Positions 1 through 6,771 are shown, counted from the stretch's first letter. The stretch is 6,771 nucleotides of DNA from a bacterium (GCA_021767885.1 JAASSM010000099.1:1-6771); one strand, 5' to 3'. Made by a program: numbers and translations. Notes: generated by a model from the letters alone, not told the origin.

Positions 1-2692
1 AGTCCGGAAGTCCCCATCCCGTCGGCAGGGAACGCGGCGGCAGCACCGTCTGCGGCTTGCCCATGCGCGTTCCCAGGAGTTCCAGGTACCACAGGCCGTA
101 GTCGAAGGCCTCCGGATCCGGCCGGGGGGCTGCCGCTCCGACCGCCAGCGCGCCCGGACGGGTCGGCTGCTCGAGGACGGAGCCCGCCAGGTGCGCGGCC
201 GCCTGCTCCACCAGCGCCCCGATGCCGAACGGCAGGCCGAGGCCACCGCGATCGCCCAGCAGCGCGGACCAGTCGATGAGCGGCTGGGGCGGATACTCCA
301 GCAACGCGACCTGCCGGTCCTCCGGCAACCCAGCCCGTTCGCGTGCCAGCTCGATGGCCGCCTGCAGGCCGCCGAGGCGGTCGCACAGCCGACGCTCGAT
401 GGCGTCGCCGCCCATCCAGACCCGGCCCTCGGCCACCTCCTGCACGTGATCCTCGGGAAGCTGGCGCGCCTCCGCCACCCCGGCCACGAAATCAGCGTAC
501 GCCTCGAGGATGTAGTCCTTCGCCAGGGCCAGTTCCTCGGCGTCGAGGCCGCGCTGGGGCACGCCCAGGCCCAGCCACGGCAGGCGGAGCTGGCGCAGCA
601 GGTCGGCGTGGTCGCCCACCTGGACGCCGTCGTAGTTCAGCCCCAGCTTCTCTCCCGCGCCGGCGTCGTGGATCCAGGCGGCGATCACGCCGATGGAGCC
701 GGTGACGGTCAGCGGCGTGGTGAGGATCTCCTCGCCATGCATGCTGATCCAGTAGCCGCCCGACGCGGCCACGTCGCCCTGGCTGACGATCACCGGCTTG
801 CCGGCCGCGTTGAGCTCGGCGATGGCGCCGGCCACCAGATCGCTGGGCAGCGGATCGCCGCCCGGAGAGTCCGCGCGCAGGACCACGGCCTCGATGCGAT
901 CATCCCGCAGGGCGGCGCGCAGGAAACGGCTGGTGGCGCGCCCCCGGATGCCCGAGTCCATGGCGCAGGGCCCCACGGCGTAGACCACGGCGATCTGCGG
1001 CCGCTCGCCCCATTGCGCCTCCGGCCAGGCGTCCGGCGCCAGCCCCCGGTGCGGCCCCATGGGCCGGTGCCACTGCTCGCGGAAGTAGCCGTCGAGGTCC
1101 TGGCCGCGGCCGAGGTCGTCCACCAGGCCGGCCGCACGGGCGCGCTCGGCAGAGAGGCCGACGGTGTCGTTCACCAGCTCGTCGAAGGCGAAGGCGGAGA
1201 GGTCGCGGGCCGCACAGATCTCCTGGCGCAGCTCCTGGTAGATCACGTCCACCATGCGCTGGTCCTGCTCGCGTTCGCCCTCGGACATCTCCATGCGCGA
1301 GCCGGTCTCGGCGGCGGACTTGTACCGGAAGTAGCGCAGCTCCTGGAAGCCCAGGCCCATGCGCTCGAGGAGATCGCGGTAGTAGGTCCGGCCGGTGGCC
1401 ACGCCCTGCAGGACCAGGTCGCCCTCCGGATCCATGATCAGGTGGTCGGCCACGCTGGCCAGGTAGTAGCCCAGCATGTCCACGCGGCCCACCATGATCA
1501 CCAGCTCCTTGCCGGAATCCTTCACGCGCTGCAGGGTCTGGCGCAGCTCCCAGATCAGCGACGGACGGCCGCGCAGATCGGTGAGGTCCAGGGCCAGGCC
1601 CTCGATGCGCGTGTCGGCGATGATGGCCTCGAGGTACTGGGAGAGCGGCAGCCAGGCGACGCGGCGGTCGTCGAAATAGCGGTAGCGCTGATAGGTGAGG
1701 TAGCGGTTCTCCAGGCTGATGCGGGCGTACTGCTCCTCGCTGGGGCGGAACGGCCACTCCGGCTCGTCGGTGGCGTTGGGCAGGGGCGGGTTGTAGCGCA
1801 TGACCAGGTGGGCGTAGTCCAGGGCGCCGGCCCCGGCGTCGGTGCTGGCCACGCCGTGGGTGCCGCCGTCAGCGAGGTTGACGCCCACCTGGAAGACCCA
1901 GCGCCACTTCCCCGAGCCGGTGATCTCGCGCGCGGTGGCGCCGACGTGGATGCCCCGGAAGGGGATCACCGTCGCGCCCAGGCCCCAGCGACCCTCGTCG
2001 TGCCAGAGGCGGTCGTCCTCGCCCAGCGTGTGATCGGCGAAGACCGTGAAGCGGTGGCTACCGTTCCAGGGGCGCAGGCCGAGGTCGAAGACACCTTGCC
2101 GGGCACTGGACGCCATGGACCAGTTGCCGGCCACCCCCAGCGAGAGCAGGCGCCCCGGCCGCCACAGCCAGCCGGCCACCAGGGCGTCCTCGCGGCCGAG
2201 GACGTCGGTGTCGCCCGTGGCCCAGCGGTACGCGAGGCCCAGACGGCTGCCCCGGTCACCGCCGGAGATCCCGAGCTGCCAGCTCGTGAGGCGATGGTTC
2301 TCGCCGCCGAGATCGAAGAACTCCGACTGCACCGCCGCGCCCAGCCAGCCGCTGGTGGCCAGGCCCCAGTTGTTCCCGGAGAACTCGCTGGCCGAGCGGA
2401 ACCAGACCGCCAGCTCCTGGCGACCGGGCTGCAGGGTGGACCACGCTGCCGGGTTGATGAAGCCGCCCAGGGCGCCGCTGGTCACGCCGGGGGTCTCGAG
2501 GATCCAGTCGGTGCCATCGTGATAGTCGAGGACCTTGCCGGCCGGCGCGTCGGCGGTGGGCTGGGCCAACGCCGTCACCGCCGTCACGGCCACCAGGACG
2601 GTCAGGAGCAGGACGACCGGGAGCGGGGCGGGTGGCGCGCAGAACGCCAGGGGCAGGGCGACGCGTGGCGCCGCGGGTGGCTGCTGGGACAC
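1..2692 (-). CDS. sppA: Signal peptide peptidase SppA (S49, double-domain) with N-terminal barrel-like domain; 3' end cut by window
   Basis: This is a serine protease of family S49 that degrades cleaved signal peptides and other membrane-associated peptides; 897 residues are visible and no stop is reached. It starts at a GTG with GAGGTG five bases upstream. Residues 1-43 form an export signal: a long n-region, a hydrophobic stretch (about 24-42) and an ALA-Q cleavage site. Residues about 45-285 are rich in alternating aromatic, glycine and polar residues, as in outer-membrane beta-barrels, and are not part of classical SppA. From about 340 onward the protein follows E. coli SppA. The first S49 repeat has GYYLASVAD and the general-base lysine K458 in RYKSAAE. 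The second has DSPGGD, the nucleophile S644 in GDVAASGGYW, and TGSIGV. The K-to-S distance of 186 is close to the 200 in E. coli. The family call is firm. The barrel reading is inference, and export could place the protein in the periplasm or at the outer membrane. Confidence 0.93.
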   Translation of the reverse strand, partial: MSQQPPAAPRVALPLAFCAPPAPLPVVLLLTVLVAVTAVTALAQPTADAPAGKVLDYHDGTDWILETPGVTSGALGGFINPAAWSTLQPGRQELAVWFRSASEFSGNNWGLATSGWLGAAVQSEFFDLGGENHRLTSWQLGISGGDRGSRLGLAYRWATGDTDVLGREDALVAGWLWRPGRLLSLGVAGNWSMASSARQGVFDLGLRPWNGSHRFTVFADHTLGEDDRLWHDEGRWGLGATVIPFRGIHVGATAREITGSGKWRWVFQVGVNLADGGTHGVASTDAGAGALDYAHLVMRYNPPLPNATDEPEWPFRPSEEQYARISLENRYLTYQRYRYFDDRRVAWLPLSQYLEAIIADTRIEGLALDLTDLRGRPSLIWELRQTLQRVKDSGKELVIMVGRVDMLGYYLASVADHLIMDPEGDLVLQGVATGRTYYRDLLERMGLGFQELRYFRYKSAAETGSRMEMSEGEREQDQRMVDVIYQELRQEICAARDLSAFAFDELVNDTVGLSAERARAAGLVDDLGRGQDLDGYFREQWHRPMGPHRGLAPDAWPEAQWGERPQIAVVYAVGPCAMDSGIRGRATSRFLRAALRDDRIEAVVLRADSPGGDPLPSDLVAGAIAELNAAGKPVIVSQGDVAASGGYWISMHGEEILTTPLTVTGSIGVIAAWIHDAGAGEKLGLNYDGVQVGDHADLLRQLRLPWLGLGVPQRGLDAEELALAKDYILEAYADFVAGVAEARQLPEDHVQEVAEGRVWMGGDAIERRLCDRLGGLQAAIELARERAGLPEDRQVALLEYPPQPLIDWSALLGDRGGLGLPFGIGALVEQAAAHLAGSVLEQPTRPGALAVGAAAPRPDPEAFDYGLWYLELLGTRMGKPQTVLPPRSLPTGWGLPD

Positions 2693-2697
2693 GGAAA

Positions 2698-2703
2698 CAC
2701 CTC
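2698..2703 (-). promoter_or_regulatory. Ribosome binding site of the sppA-like gene
   Basis: GAGGTG on the minus strand ends five bases before the GTG at 2692. It decides the start. The reading frame stays open upstream, but this GTG gives a signal peptide with sensible layout and no other start codon in this stretch is as well placed. Confidence 0.6.
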
Positions 2704-2762
2704 GTGAGGAAGGAGCCGGGCCGGGGGCGGCGGTGTGGCGCCGCCGGGGGCTGACGCCTATG

Positions 2763-2797
2763 GTTGCAGCCTACCAGCCACCACCGGGCGCTGCAAC
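2763..2797. repeat. Perfect 8-bp inverted repeat, 19-bp spacer
   Basis: GTTGCAGC at 2763-2770 is the exact reverse complement of GCTGCAAC at 2790-2797; flanking bases do not extend the match. The right arm ends directly against the GAGGAGG ribosome binding site. It could be an operator for a dimeric regulator or a leader hairpin that affects translation. An 8-bp match at this spacing can also arise by chance, so function is unproven. Confidence 0.4.
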
Positions 2798-2804
2798 GAG
2801 GAGG
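2798..2804 (+). promoter_or_regulatory. Ribosome binding site of the hydrolase
   Basis: GAGGAGG is a near-perfect Shine-Dalgarno sequence, five bases before the GTG at 2810. It decides the start against the in-frame ATG at 2735, which has no such site and would add 25 low-complexity residues before the domain begins. Confidence 0.75.
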
Positions 2805-2809
2805 CCACC

Positions 2810-3601
2810 GTGCGCCACGCGCTGCATCACGACGTGTTCATCCGCGAGGCCGGCCGCGAGGACGGCCCCGACACCGTGCTCTGGATCCACGGCCTGGGCG
2901 AGAGCGGCCTGGGCTTCGAGGGGATCCTGGACCGGCCGGAGCTCGGCCGGTGGCGCCACATCGTGCCCGACCTGCCCGGCTATGGCCGCACGGCCTGGAC
3001 GCGAGCGCCGCGATCCCTGGCCGAGCAGGCCGACCTGCTGGCCGACCTCGCCGCCGAGCGCGCCGGCGGCCCGGTGGTGCTCGCCGGCCACAGCATGGGC
3101 GGGGTGATCGCGCTGCTGATGGCCGAGCGGTCGCGCGCGCTGGTGCGCGGGGTGATCGACATCGACGGCAACAAGAGTCCGGACGACTGCACGTTCAGCG
3201 GCCAGGCCGCCGCGCAGGATCCCGGCGCCTTCGCCAGTGGCGGGTTCGACGCCCTGCGGGACGCCGTGTATGCCGCGGGCACCGGGGAGCCCGCCCAGCG
3301 TGGCTACTACGCCAGCATGCGCCTGGCGTCGCCGCAGCAGTTCTGGCTGAACAGCCGCGAGCTGGTGGAGATGTCCGGCCGCCGCGACCTCGCCGGGCGG
3401 CTGGCCGCAGTGGCCGGCCGTGGCACCCGCGTGGCCTACGTGGCCGGCGCACCGGGCGGCGCGTCGGCGGAGTCCCGGCGTCTGCTCGCCGCGGCCCGGG
3501 TGCCGGTGATGGAGATCGCCCCCAGCGGCCACTGGCCGTTCCTCGACCAGCCCGACGCGTTCACCGCCGCGGTGGCGGCGTTCCTGGCGGAGGTGTCGTA
3601 G
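2810..3601 (+). CDS. Alpha/beta-fold hydrolase
   Basis: A 263-residue single-domain alpha/beta hydrolase of normal family length, without a signal peptide, so probably cytoplasmic. Visible in order are the oxyanion-strand motif HGLG at 27-30, the PDLPGYGRT turn at 53-61, the nucleophile elbow GHSMGG at 93-98 (nucleophile S95) and the catalytic histidine H241 in SGHWPFLDQP. The usual aspartate after strand 7 is not obvious, because that position reads VAGAPGG. D117 or D119 in IDIDGN, after strand 6, could serve instead, as in some relatives; this is inference. A cap-like insert runs from about 125 to 195. The substrate cannot be named: esterase, lipase-like or C-C hydrolase are all possible. 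The gene is followed three bases later by the broken PARG locus, so the two were probably cotranscribed. Confidence 0.88.
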   Translation: MRHALHHDVFIREAGREDGPDTVLWIHGLGESGLGFEGILDRPELGRWRHIVPDLPGYGRTAWTRAPRSLAEQADLLADLAAERAGGPVVLAGHSMGGVIALLMAERSRALVRGVIDIDGNKSPDDCTFSGQAAAQDPGAFASGGFDALRDAVYAAGTGEPAQRGYYASMRLASPQQFWLNSRELVEMSGRRDLAGRLAAVAGRGTRVAYVAGAPGGASAESRRLLAAARVPVMEIAPSGHWPFLDQPDAFTAAVAAFLAEVS

Positions 3602-3604
3602 GTC

Positions 3605-4154
3605 ATGGATCTCACCACGGTGGCCACCGAGACCCTGGCCGAGCCCGCCGCCGCTGGCCGGAGCGCGAGGTCACCGACGAGAAGACCCACGCGGCCGCGC
3701 GCCGCCTGGTCCCGGACGAGGGCCGCGACCATGTCGCCGTCCTCAACTTCGCCTCCGCGCGGCGCCCCGGCGGGGGATTCCTGAAGGGCGCCCGCGCCCA
3801 GGAGGAGGACCTCGCCCGCGCCAGTGGCCTCTACCGCTGCCTCGAGTCCGAGCCCGGGTACTACCAGGCCAATCAGGCCCAGGACTCGCCGCTGTACAGC
3901 GACCACCTGATCTACTCGCCCGGGGTCCCGTTCTTCCGGGACAGGGACCTCGCCCTGATCGCCGAGCCCTTCCAGGCCGCGATCATCACCTCTCCCGCAC
4001 CGAACGCCTCGCGGCTCGCCGGCCAGGGCGCATCTGGCGAGAGCACCTGACGAGCCGCCGGTTCGCCGGCTGCTTCGATGGGGTGACCTTCGCCGTGTTC
4101 GACACCACCGATGATCGTCGCGTCCTGGCCGCCTTCCAGCGTCGACTCGGCTGA
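3605..4154 (+). pseudogene. Decayed microbial poly(ADP-ribose) glycohydrolase (TIGR02452 / macrodomain-like PARG)
   Basis: Bacterial PARGs of this family remove ADP-ribose polymers from proteins. The original start is probably the ATG at 3605, three bases after the hydrolase stop, with GGAGGT at 3589-3594 as ribosome site. Three collinear pieces remain, each in its own frame. The first is 3605 to about 3650, reading MDLTTVATETLAE, like the family N-terminus. The second, about 3652-4020, contains EREVTDEKTHAAARRL, VAVLNFASARRPGGG, the signature GGG-X7-QEE (GGG 3769-3777, QEE 3799-3807), YSPGVPFFRD and ITSPAPNA. The third, about 4035-4154, reads WREHLTSRRFAGCFDG followed by VTFAVFD and ends at TGA 4152. 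Against the family as I remember it, some 30-50 residues are missing at the first junction and 50-70 at the second, including the LGAWGCGVF-type loop. The intact catalytic signature in a shortened, frameshifted gene indicates recent loss. A shorter protein in the middle frame alone is possible but lacks a start of its own. Confidence 0.8.
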
Positions 4155-4158
4155 CGAC

Positions 4159-4175
4159 GGCCCGGTTGGCCGGCC
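4159..4175. terminator. Weak hairpin between convergent genes
   Basis: GGCC-C-GG, a TTGG loop, then CC-GGCC form a six-pair stem with one bulged C in the 50-base gap between the PARG remnant and the convergent secreted-protein gene. It could act as a bidirectional terminator. There is no T-tract on either side, and such hairpins are common in DNA this rich in GC. Confidence 0.25.
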
Positions 4176-4204
4176 CGTGCGAGCGTCGATCACGTCGCAA
4201 CCGA

Positions 4205-5125
4205 CTACTTCAGGAGCGTCAACCTCTGGCTCTGGAGGGTCGTGCCCGCTCGCAGGGTGCCGAGATAGACGCCGCTGGCCATCGCCTCTCCCCGCGCGTC
4301 CTGTCCGTTCCAGACCACGCGGTGCGTGCCCGCCGGCAGCCCGCCCGCATGCAGGGTGCGCACCAGCCGGCCGCGCAGGTCGGTGACCACCAGCTCCACG
4401 CGCGGCGCCGCGGCCGGCAGCGAGAAGCTCACCGTGGTGGCCGGATTGAACGGGTTGGGGTAGGCCGGCAGCAGCCGGGGCACCGCCACGGCGGCCGGAG
4501 CGGCCGTCGTCGCCCCGCCGAGGGCCGTGATGTCGTCGACGCGCAGGAAGCCGATCACGTTCACGCCCCGGGCCGCCGCCTCGGGGTTGTGCAGGATCCG
4601 CAGCGCCCGGACGTCGCCGAGCACGTCGGCGTGGCTGGCCGTGCCCTGGACGCGGACCAGCGCGAGTTCATCGAGGTCGAAGGTCACGGTCGCGGACTGG
4701 CCCGGCGCCAGTTCCACCGCCGCCAGGGAGGAGAACCAGGTGCTGCCGGGCGTGCCGGGATTGAGGGCATCGCCGAGCGCGACGCGGATGAAGAGCGGCT
4801 CCTGGCTGCCCGGGTTCTCCAGGTCCATCCGGATCGCCTGCACGCCGGCCGTCAGGTAGTCGCCCGACCACTGGATCACGTTGAAGGTGACCAGCTTGCC
4901 CGTCCGGCCGTTGCCATCGGCGGTGAGCTCGAGTGCGAAGTCGACGTTGGCTCCGCGCTCCCAGAAATCGGTGCTGCCGATGGTATCGAAGCCATCGACC
5001 TGGCCCACGGAGACCTGGGCCGATGCCGGTGCGGCGGCGATGGCACCGCACAGGGCGGTGGCGAGCAGCAGGGTCGAAGCGAGCAGGAGTGGGCGGCGGG
5101 ACGACAGGGGCGAGATGCGGCGCAT
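4205..5125 (-). CDS. Secreted protein with beta-sandwich domain and C-terminal FlgD-like / type IX-style sorting domain
   Basis: A 306-residue exported protein. It starts at an ATG with GGAGG seven bases upstream. The signal peptide is clear: an arginine-rich start (MRRISPLSSRR), a hydrophobic core at about 12-32 and cleavage after ASA at 34-36. Residues about 42-205 form a beta-rich domain beginning VDGFDTIGSTDFW and including QWSGDYLTAGVQAIRMDLEN, WFSSLAAVEL and ALRILHNP. It recalls carbohydrate-binding-like beta-sandwiches of extracellular proteins in Planctomycetes and related groups. An alanine-rich linker follows. Residues about 218-306 are a typical sorting module: AYPNPFNPATTVSF, VTDLRGRLVRTL, HRVVWNGQDARGEAM, SGVYLGTL. 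In Bacteroidota such tails direct export by the type IX system and anchoring at the surface; in other phyla the exporter is often unknown. The ligand is unknown. It lies 122 bases downstream of the tricorn-like gene on the same strand, so cotranscription is possible. Confidence 0.85.
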   Translation of the reverse strand: MRRISPLSSRRPLLLASTLLLATALCGAIAAAPASAQVSVGQVDGFDTIGSTDFWERGANVDFALELTADGNGRTGKLVTFNVIQWSGDYLTAGVQAIRMDLENPGSQEPLFIRVALGDALNPGTPGSTWFSSLAAVELAPGQSATVTFDLDELALVRVQGTASHADVLGDVRALRILHNPEAAARGVNVIGFLRVDDITALGGATTAAPAAVAVPRLLPAYPNPFNPATTVSFSLPAAAPRVELVVTDLRGRLVRTLHAGGLPAGTHRVVWNGQDARGEAMASGVYLGTLRAGTTLQSQRLTLLK

Positions 5126-5247
5126 GGAGGAGCCTCCGGATCCGGGGGAGCGACGACGCCATCCCGGACACGGATAACGCATTCCCGACCTTTTCGCTCG
5201 TGCTTCCTGACGGGCTCCGCCCGTGCCGTGATCCATGGCTCGCGCGG
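5126..5247 (-). promoter_or_regulatory. Intergenic gap upstream of the secreted-protein gene
   Basis: These 122 bases hold the AT-richest patch in the window (about 5170-5205), a likely place for a promoter of the secreted-protein gene. TTATCC is a possible -10 on the minus strand, but no matching -35 is seen. The ribosome site GGAGG is at 5133-5137. The assignment is tentative. Confidence 0.3.
5210..5224 (-). terminator. Hairpin after the tricorn-like gene
   Basis: ACGGGC and GCCCGT form a perfect six-pair stem around a three-base loop, 24 bases past the protease stop. On the minus strand no run of T follows, so it is not a classical intrinsic terminator. It could slow transcription or protect the 3' end. 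Confidence 0.3.
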
Positions 5248-6771
5248 CTAGGGCCGCCGCGACCGCACCGGATCGGCCGGCTGGGGCACGTGCTGCACCG
5301 CCGCGTCCGCCAGCCGCGCCAGCGCCTCCTGGACCGCGCGCTCGAGCTGCGGATCGCGTCCCTCGGCCACCAGGCGCGGCGTCATCTCCACCGGGATGTC
5401 CGGCGCCACGCCCTCGTTCTCCACGGCCCACTCGCCCGCGGTGGTGTAGAAGCCGCCGCGCGGAGCGGTCATGAAGCCGCCGTCGATGAACCGCGGCACG
5501 TCCCAGATGCCCACCAGGCCGCCCCAGGTGCGGGTGCCGATGAGCGGGCCCAGCTCGCGGGCGCGGAACATGTACGGCAGCATGTCGCCGCCCGAGCCGC
5601 TCATCTCGTTGATGAGCATCACCTTGGGCCCGAAGAGCGCCGCATTGGGCGCGGTCCAGGGCGTCTTCTCGCCCACGGGGTTGTTGAAGTAGCCGTAGAG
5701 GGGCCGGTCGAGCAGGTCGATGATGTAGTCGGCGATGGAGCCGCCATGGTTGAACCGCTCGTCGATCACCGCGCCCTGCTTGTGCATCTGCGCGAAGAAG
5801 TAGCGGTTGAAGGACGTGTAGCCGCCGCGTCCGGTGTCCGGGATCCAGACGTAGGCGAGGCGGCCGCCGCTCAGCTCGTCCACGCGGCGGCGATTGTCCT
5901 CCACCCAGGCACGGCGCCGCAGGCCCTCCTCGCTGCGCACGGGGATCACGGTGACCTCGCGGGCGTCGTCGCCGGAGGGATCCTCGGCCACGGTGAGTTC
6001 CACCTGCCGGCCGGCGAGCCGGTCGAAGTAGCTGTAGAAGTTGCGGTCGGTCGTGACCTCGCGGCCGTCGACGGCCAGGACGTGGTCGCCCTCGCGCACG
6101 TCGATGCCCGGTCCGCTCAGCGGCGCGGCCAGCTCGGGGTTCCAGTTCTCCCCGTCGTAGATCCGCGCCAGCCGGTAGCGGCCGTTCTCGACGACCACGT
6201 CGGCGCCGAGCAGTCCCACCGGCACGGTCTCGACGTCCGGCATCTCCCCGCCGCCGTTGAAGCTGTGGCCCACGGCGGTCTCGCCGCCCAGGATGTCCAG
6301 CAGGTAGTTCAGGTCGGCGCGGTGCCGCACGTGCTCGAGCCACGGCGAGTAGGTCTCCCACGCCCATTCCAGATCCAGGCCGTGGACGTTCTCCACGTAG
6401 AAGTAGTCGCGCTGGAAGCGCCAGCCCTCGCGGAAGATCTGCGCCCACTCGGCCGCCGGATCCACCCGCATGCGCAGGCCACCGAGGTCGAGGGCGTCCT
6501 CGCCGGGGTCCGGCTTGCCGTTCGCATCGCTCACCAGCCAGCGATCGCCCTGCAGGGCCAGCAGGAGCTTCTCGCCGTCGGCGGAGACGTCGACGGCGGT
6601 GACGCCGCCGACGAGCTCGGTCTCCTCGCGGTCGGCCAGGGAGTAGCGGTAGAGGGTGCCGCCGGGGCGGTCGGGCCTTTCCTGCACGGTGTAGAAGATG
6701 GTGCCGTCGGCGCCGGCCGCGAGCGAGGCGTAGGTGCGGGCGGGCAGCTCGAGATCGATGATCCGCTGGTC
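5248..6771 (-). CDS. Tricorn protease homologue (peptidase family S41), C-terminal part; 5' end beyond window
   Basis: The last 507 residues of a tricorn-type serine protease, an enzyme that cuts peptides into shorter oligopeptides. Numbering is from the first visible residue. Residues 1 to about 73 are the end of a beta-propeller (for example GTIFYTV, VTAVDVSADGEKLLLAL). About 85-165 is the helical C1 region (FREGWRFQRDYFYVENVHG). About 183-285 is a PDZ domain (SGPGIDVREGDHVLAVDGREV region). About 290-480 is the catalytic C2 domain. The catalytic set is recognisable: H169 in AVGHSF, nucleophile S393 in NEMSGSGGDMLPYMFR, and E451 in VENEGVAPD. The S393-E451 spacing of 58 equals that of Thermoplasma tricorn S965-E1023. 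The Asp that follows the nucleophile in tricorn is Gly here. Bacterial homologues are typically over 1000 residues, so about half the gene lies outside. Whether it carries a signal peptide cannot be seen. Confidence 0.93.
   Translation of the reverse strand, partial: DQRIIDLELPARTYASLAAGADGTIFYTVQERPDRPGGTLYRYSLADREETELVGGVTAVDVSADGEKLLLALQGDRWLVSDANGKPDPGEDALDLGGLRMRVDPAAEWAQIFREGWRFQRDYFYVENVHGLDLEWAWETYSPWLEHVRHRADLNYLLDILGGETAVGHSFNGGGEMPDVETVPVGLLGADVVVENGRYRLARIYDGENWNPELAAPLSGPGIDVREGDHVLAVDGREVTTDRNFYSYFDRLAGRQVELTVAEDPSGDDAREVTVIPVRSEEGLRRRAWVEDNRRRVDELSGGRLAYVWIPDTGRGGYTSFNRYFFAQMHKQGAVIDERFNHGGSIADYIIDLLDRPLYGYFNNPVGEKTPWTAPNAALFGPKVMLINEMSGSGGDMLPYMFRARELGPLIGTRTWGGLVGIWDVPRFIDGGFMTAPRGGFYTTAGEWAVENEGVAPDIPVEMTPRLVAEGRDPQLERAVQEALARLADAAVQHVPQPADPVRSRRP

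Larger units (their letters stand above)
2693..2809. promoter_or_regulatory. Divergent intergenic region between sppA-like gene and hydrolase
   Basis: These 117 bases separate two divergent genes and should hold both promoters. On the minus strand, TTGCAG and TAGGCT lie 17 bases apart (about 2793-2765), but each matches only three of six sigma-70 consensus bases, so this is weak. No convincing plus-strand promoter is visible. The stretch 2705-2755 is almost pure G and C. The inverted repeat and the hydrolase ribosome binding site are listed separately. Confidence 0.45.

Noticed and set aside
900..1757. Minus-strand frame of 285 codons inside the sppA-like gene
   Set aside because: It is a proline- and arginine-rich shadow in a different minus-strand frame from the S49 reading, without motifs.
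191..2707. Plus-strand open frame of 838 codons across nearly the whole sppA-like gene
   Set aside because: It lies antisense to a convincing S49 peptidase with catalytic motifs. Its translation is rich in A, G, R, Q and H without recognisable motifs, as expected for the mirror of a high-GC gene.
2764..4050. Plus-strand frame of 428 codons running through the hydrolase and into the PARG core
   Set aside because: The first two thirds are an out-of-frame shadow of the hydrolase. Only the part from about 3652 is real PARG sequence, described as part of the pseudogene; it is not a fusion protein.
4057..4070. GCCGG-TTCG-CCGGC hairpin
   Set aside because: It lies within the former coding C-terminus of the PARG gene, and the loop-closing pair is not the stable C(UUCG)G type. 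It is best explained by coding sequence of high GC.
3436..4200. Minus-strand open frame of 254 codons opposite the hydrolase end and the PARG remnant
   Set aside because: No family motif is visible in its translation, and it is opposite sequence with clear plus-strand protein similarity.
5126..6448. In-frame upstream extension of the secreted-protein frame, giving an open frame of about 747 codons
   Set aside because: The extension overlaps the tricorn-like gene in another frame and is arginine- and glycine-rich nonsense. The ATG at 5125 has a good ribosome site and begins a textbook signal peptide.

Overview
The window is very GC-rich DNA (about 70% by eye) from a bacterium with an outer membrane. 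It carries five protein-coding loci and no RNA gene, CRISPR array or insertion sequence that I can see. A secreted protein with a C-terminal FlgD-like/type IX-style sorting domain, a tricorn-type protease and a SppA peptidase carrying an apparent beta-barrel domain point to the wider FCB group or a candidate phylum near it (Eisenbacteria or Krumholzibacteriota-like). That placement is inference from gene style; there is no marker gene here.

Layout, left to right. Positions 1-2692 (minus strand) hold most of a signal peptide peptidase SppA (peptidase family S49, double-domain type), truncated by the left edge. It has an export signal and about 250 extra N-terminal residues that look like outer-membrane beta-strands. 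A 117-bp divergent gap (2693-2809) separates it from an alpha/beta hydrolase (2810-3601, plus strand). The gap contains a perfect 8-bp inverted repeat just before the hydrolase ribosome binding site. Three bases after the hydrolase stop begins a microbial-type poly(ADP-ribose) glycohydrolase (TIGR02452-like) locus, 3605-4154. It is broken: three collinear pieces of the family lie in three reading frames, with family segments missing at both junctions. The GGG-X7-QEE catalytic signature survives.

The remaining genes are on the minus strand and converge on the PARG remnant. At 4205-5125 lies a small secreted protein: signal peptide, carbohydrate-binding-like beta-sandwich, then sorting domain. 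Upstream of it, at 5248-6771, is the C-terminal part of a tricorn protease homologue (family S41) with its catalytic His, Ser and Glu recognisable; its N-terminus lies beyond the right edge.

Functionally, three of the five loci concern the cell envelope or proteolysis: SppA, the tricorn-like protease and the sorted secreted protein. The hydrolase and PARG remnant form a separate plus-strand two-gene unit whose second member appears dead. I see no defence, mobile or biosynthetic system. The points most worth following are the PARG decay and the barrel-SppA fusion.
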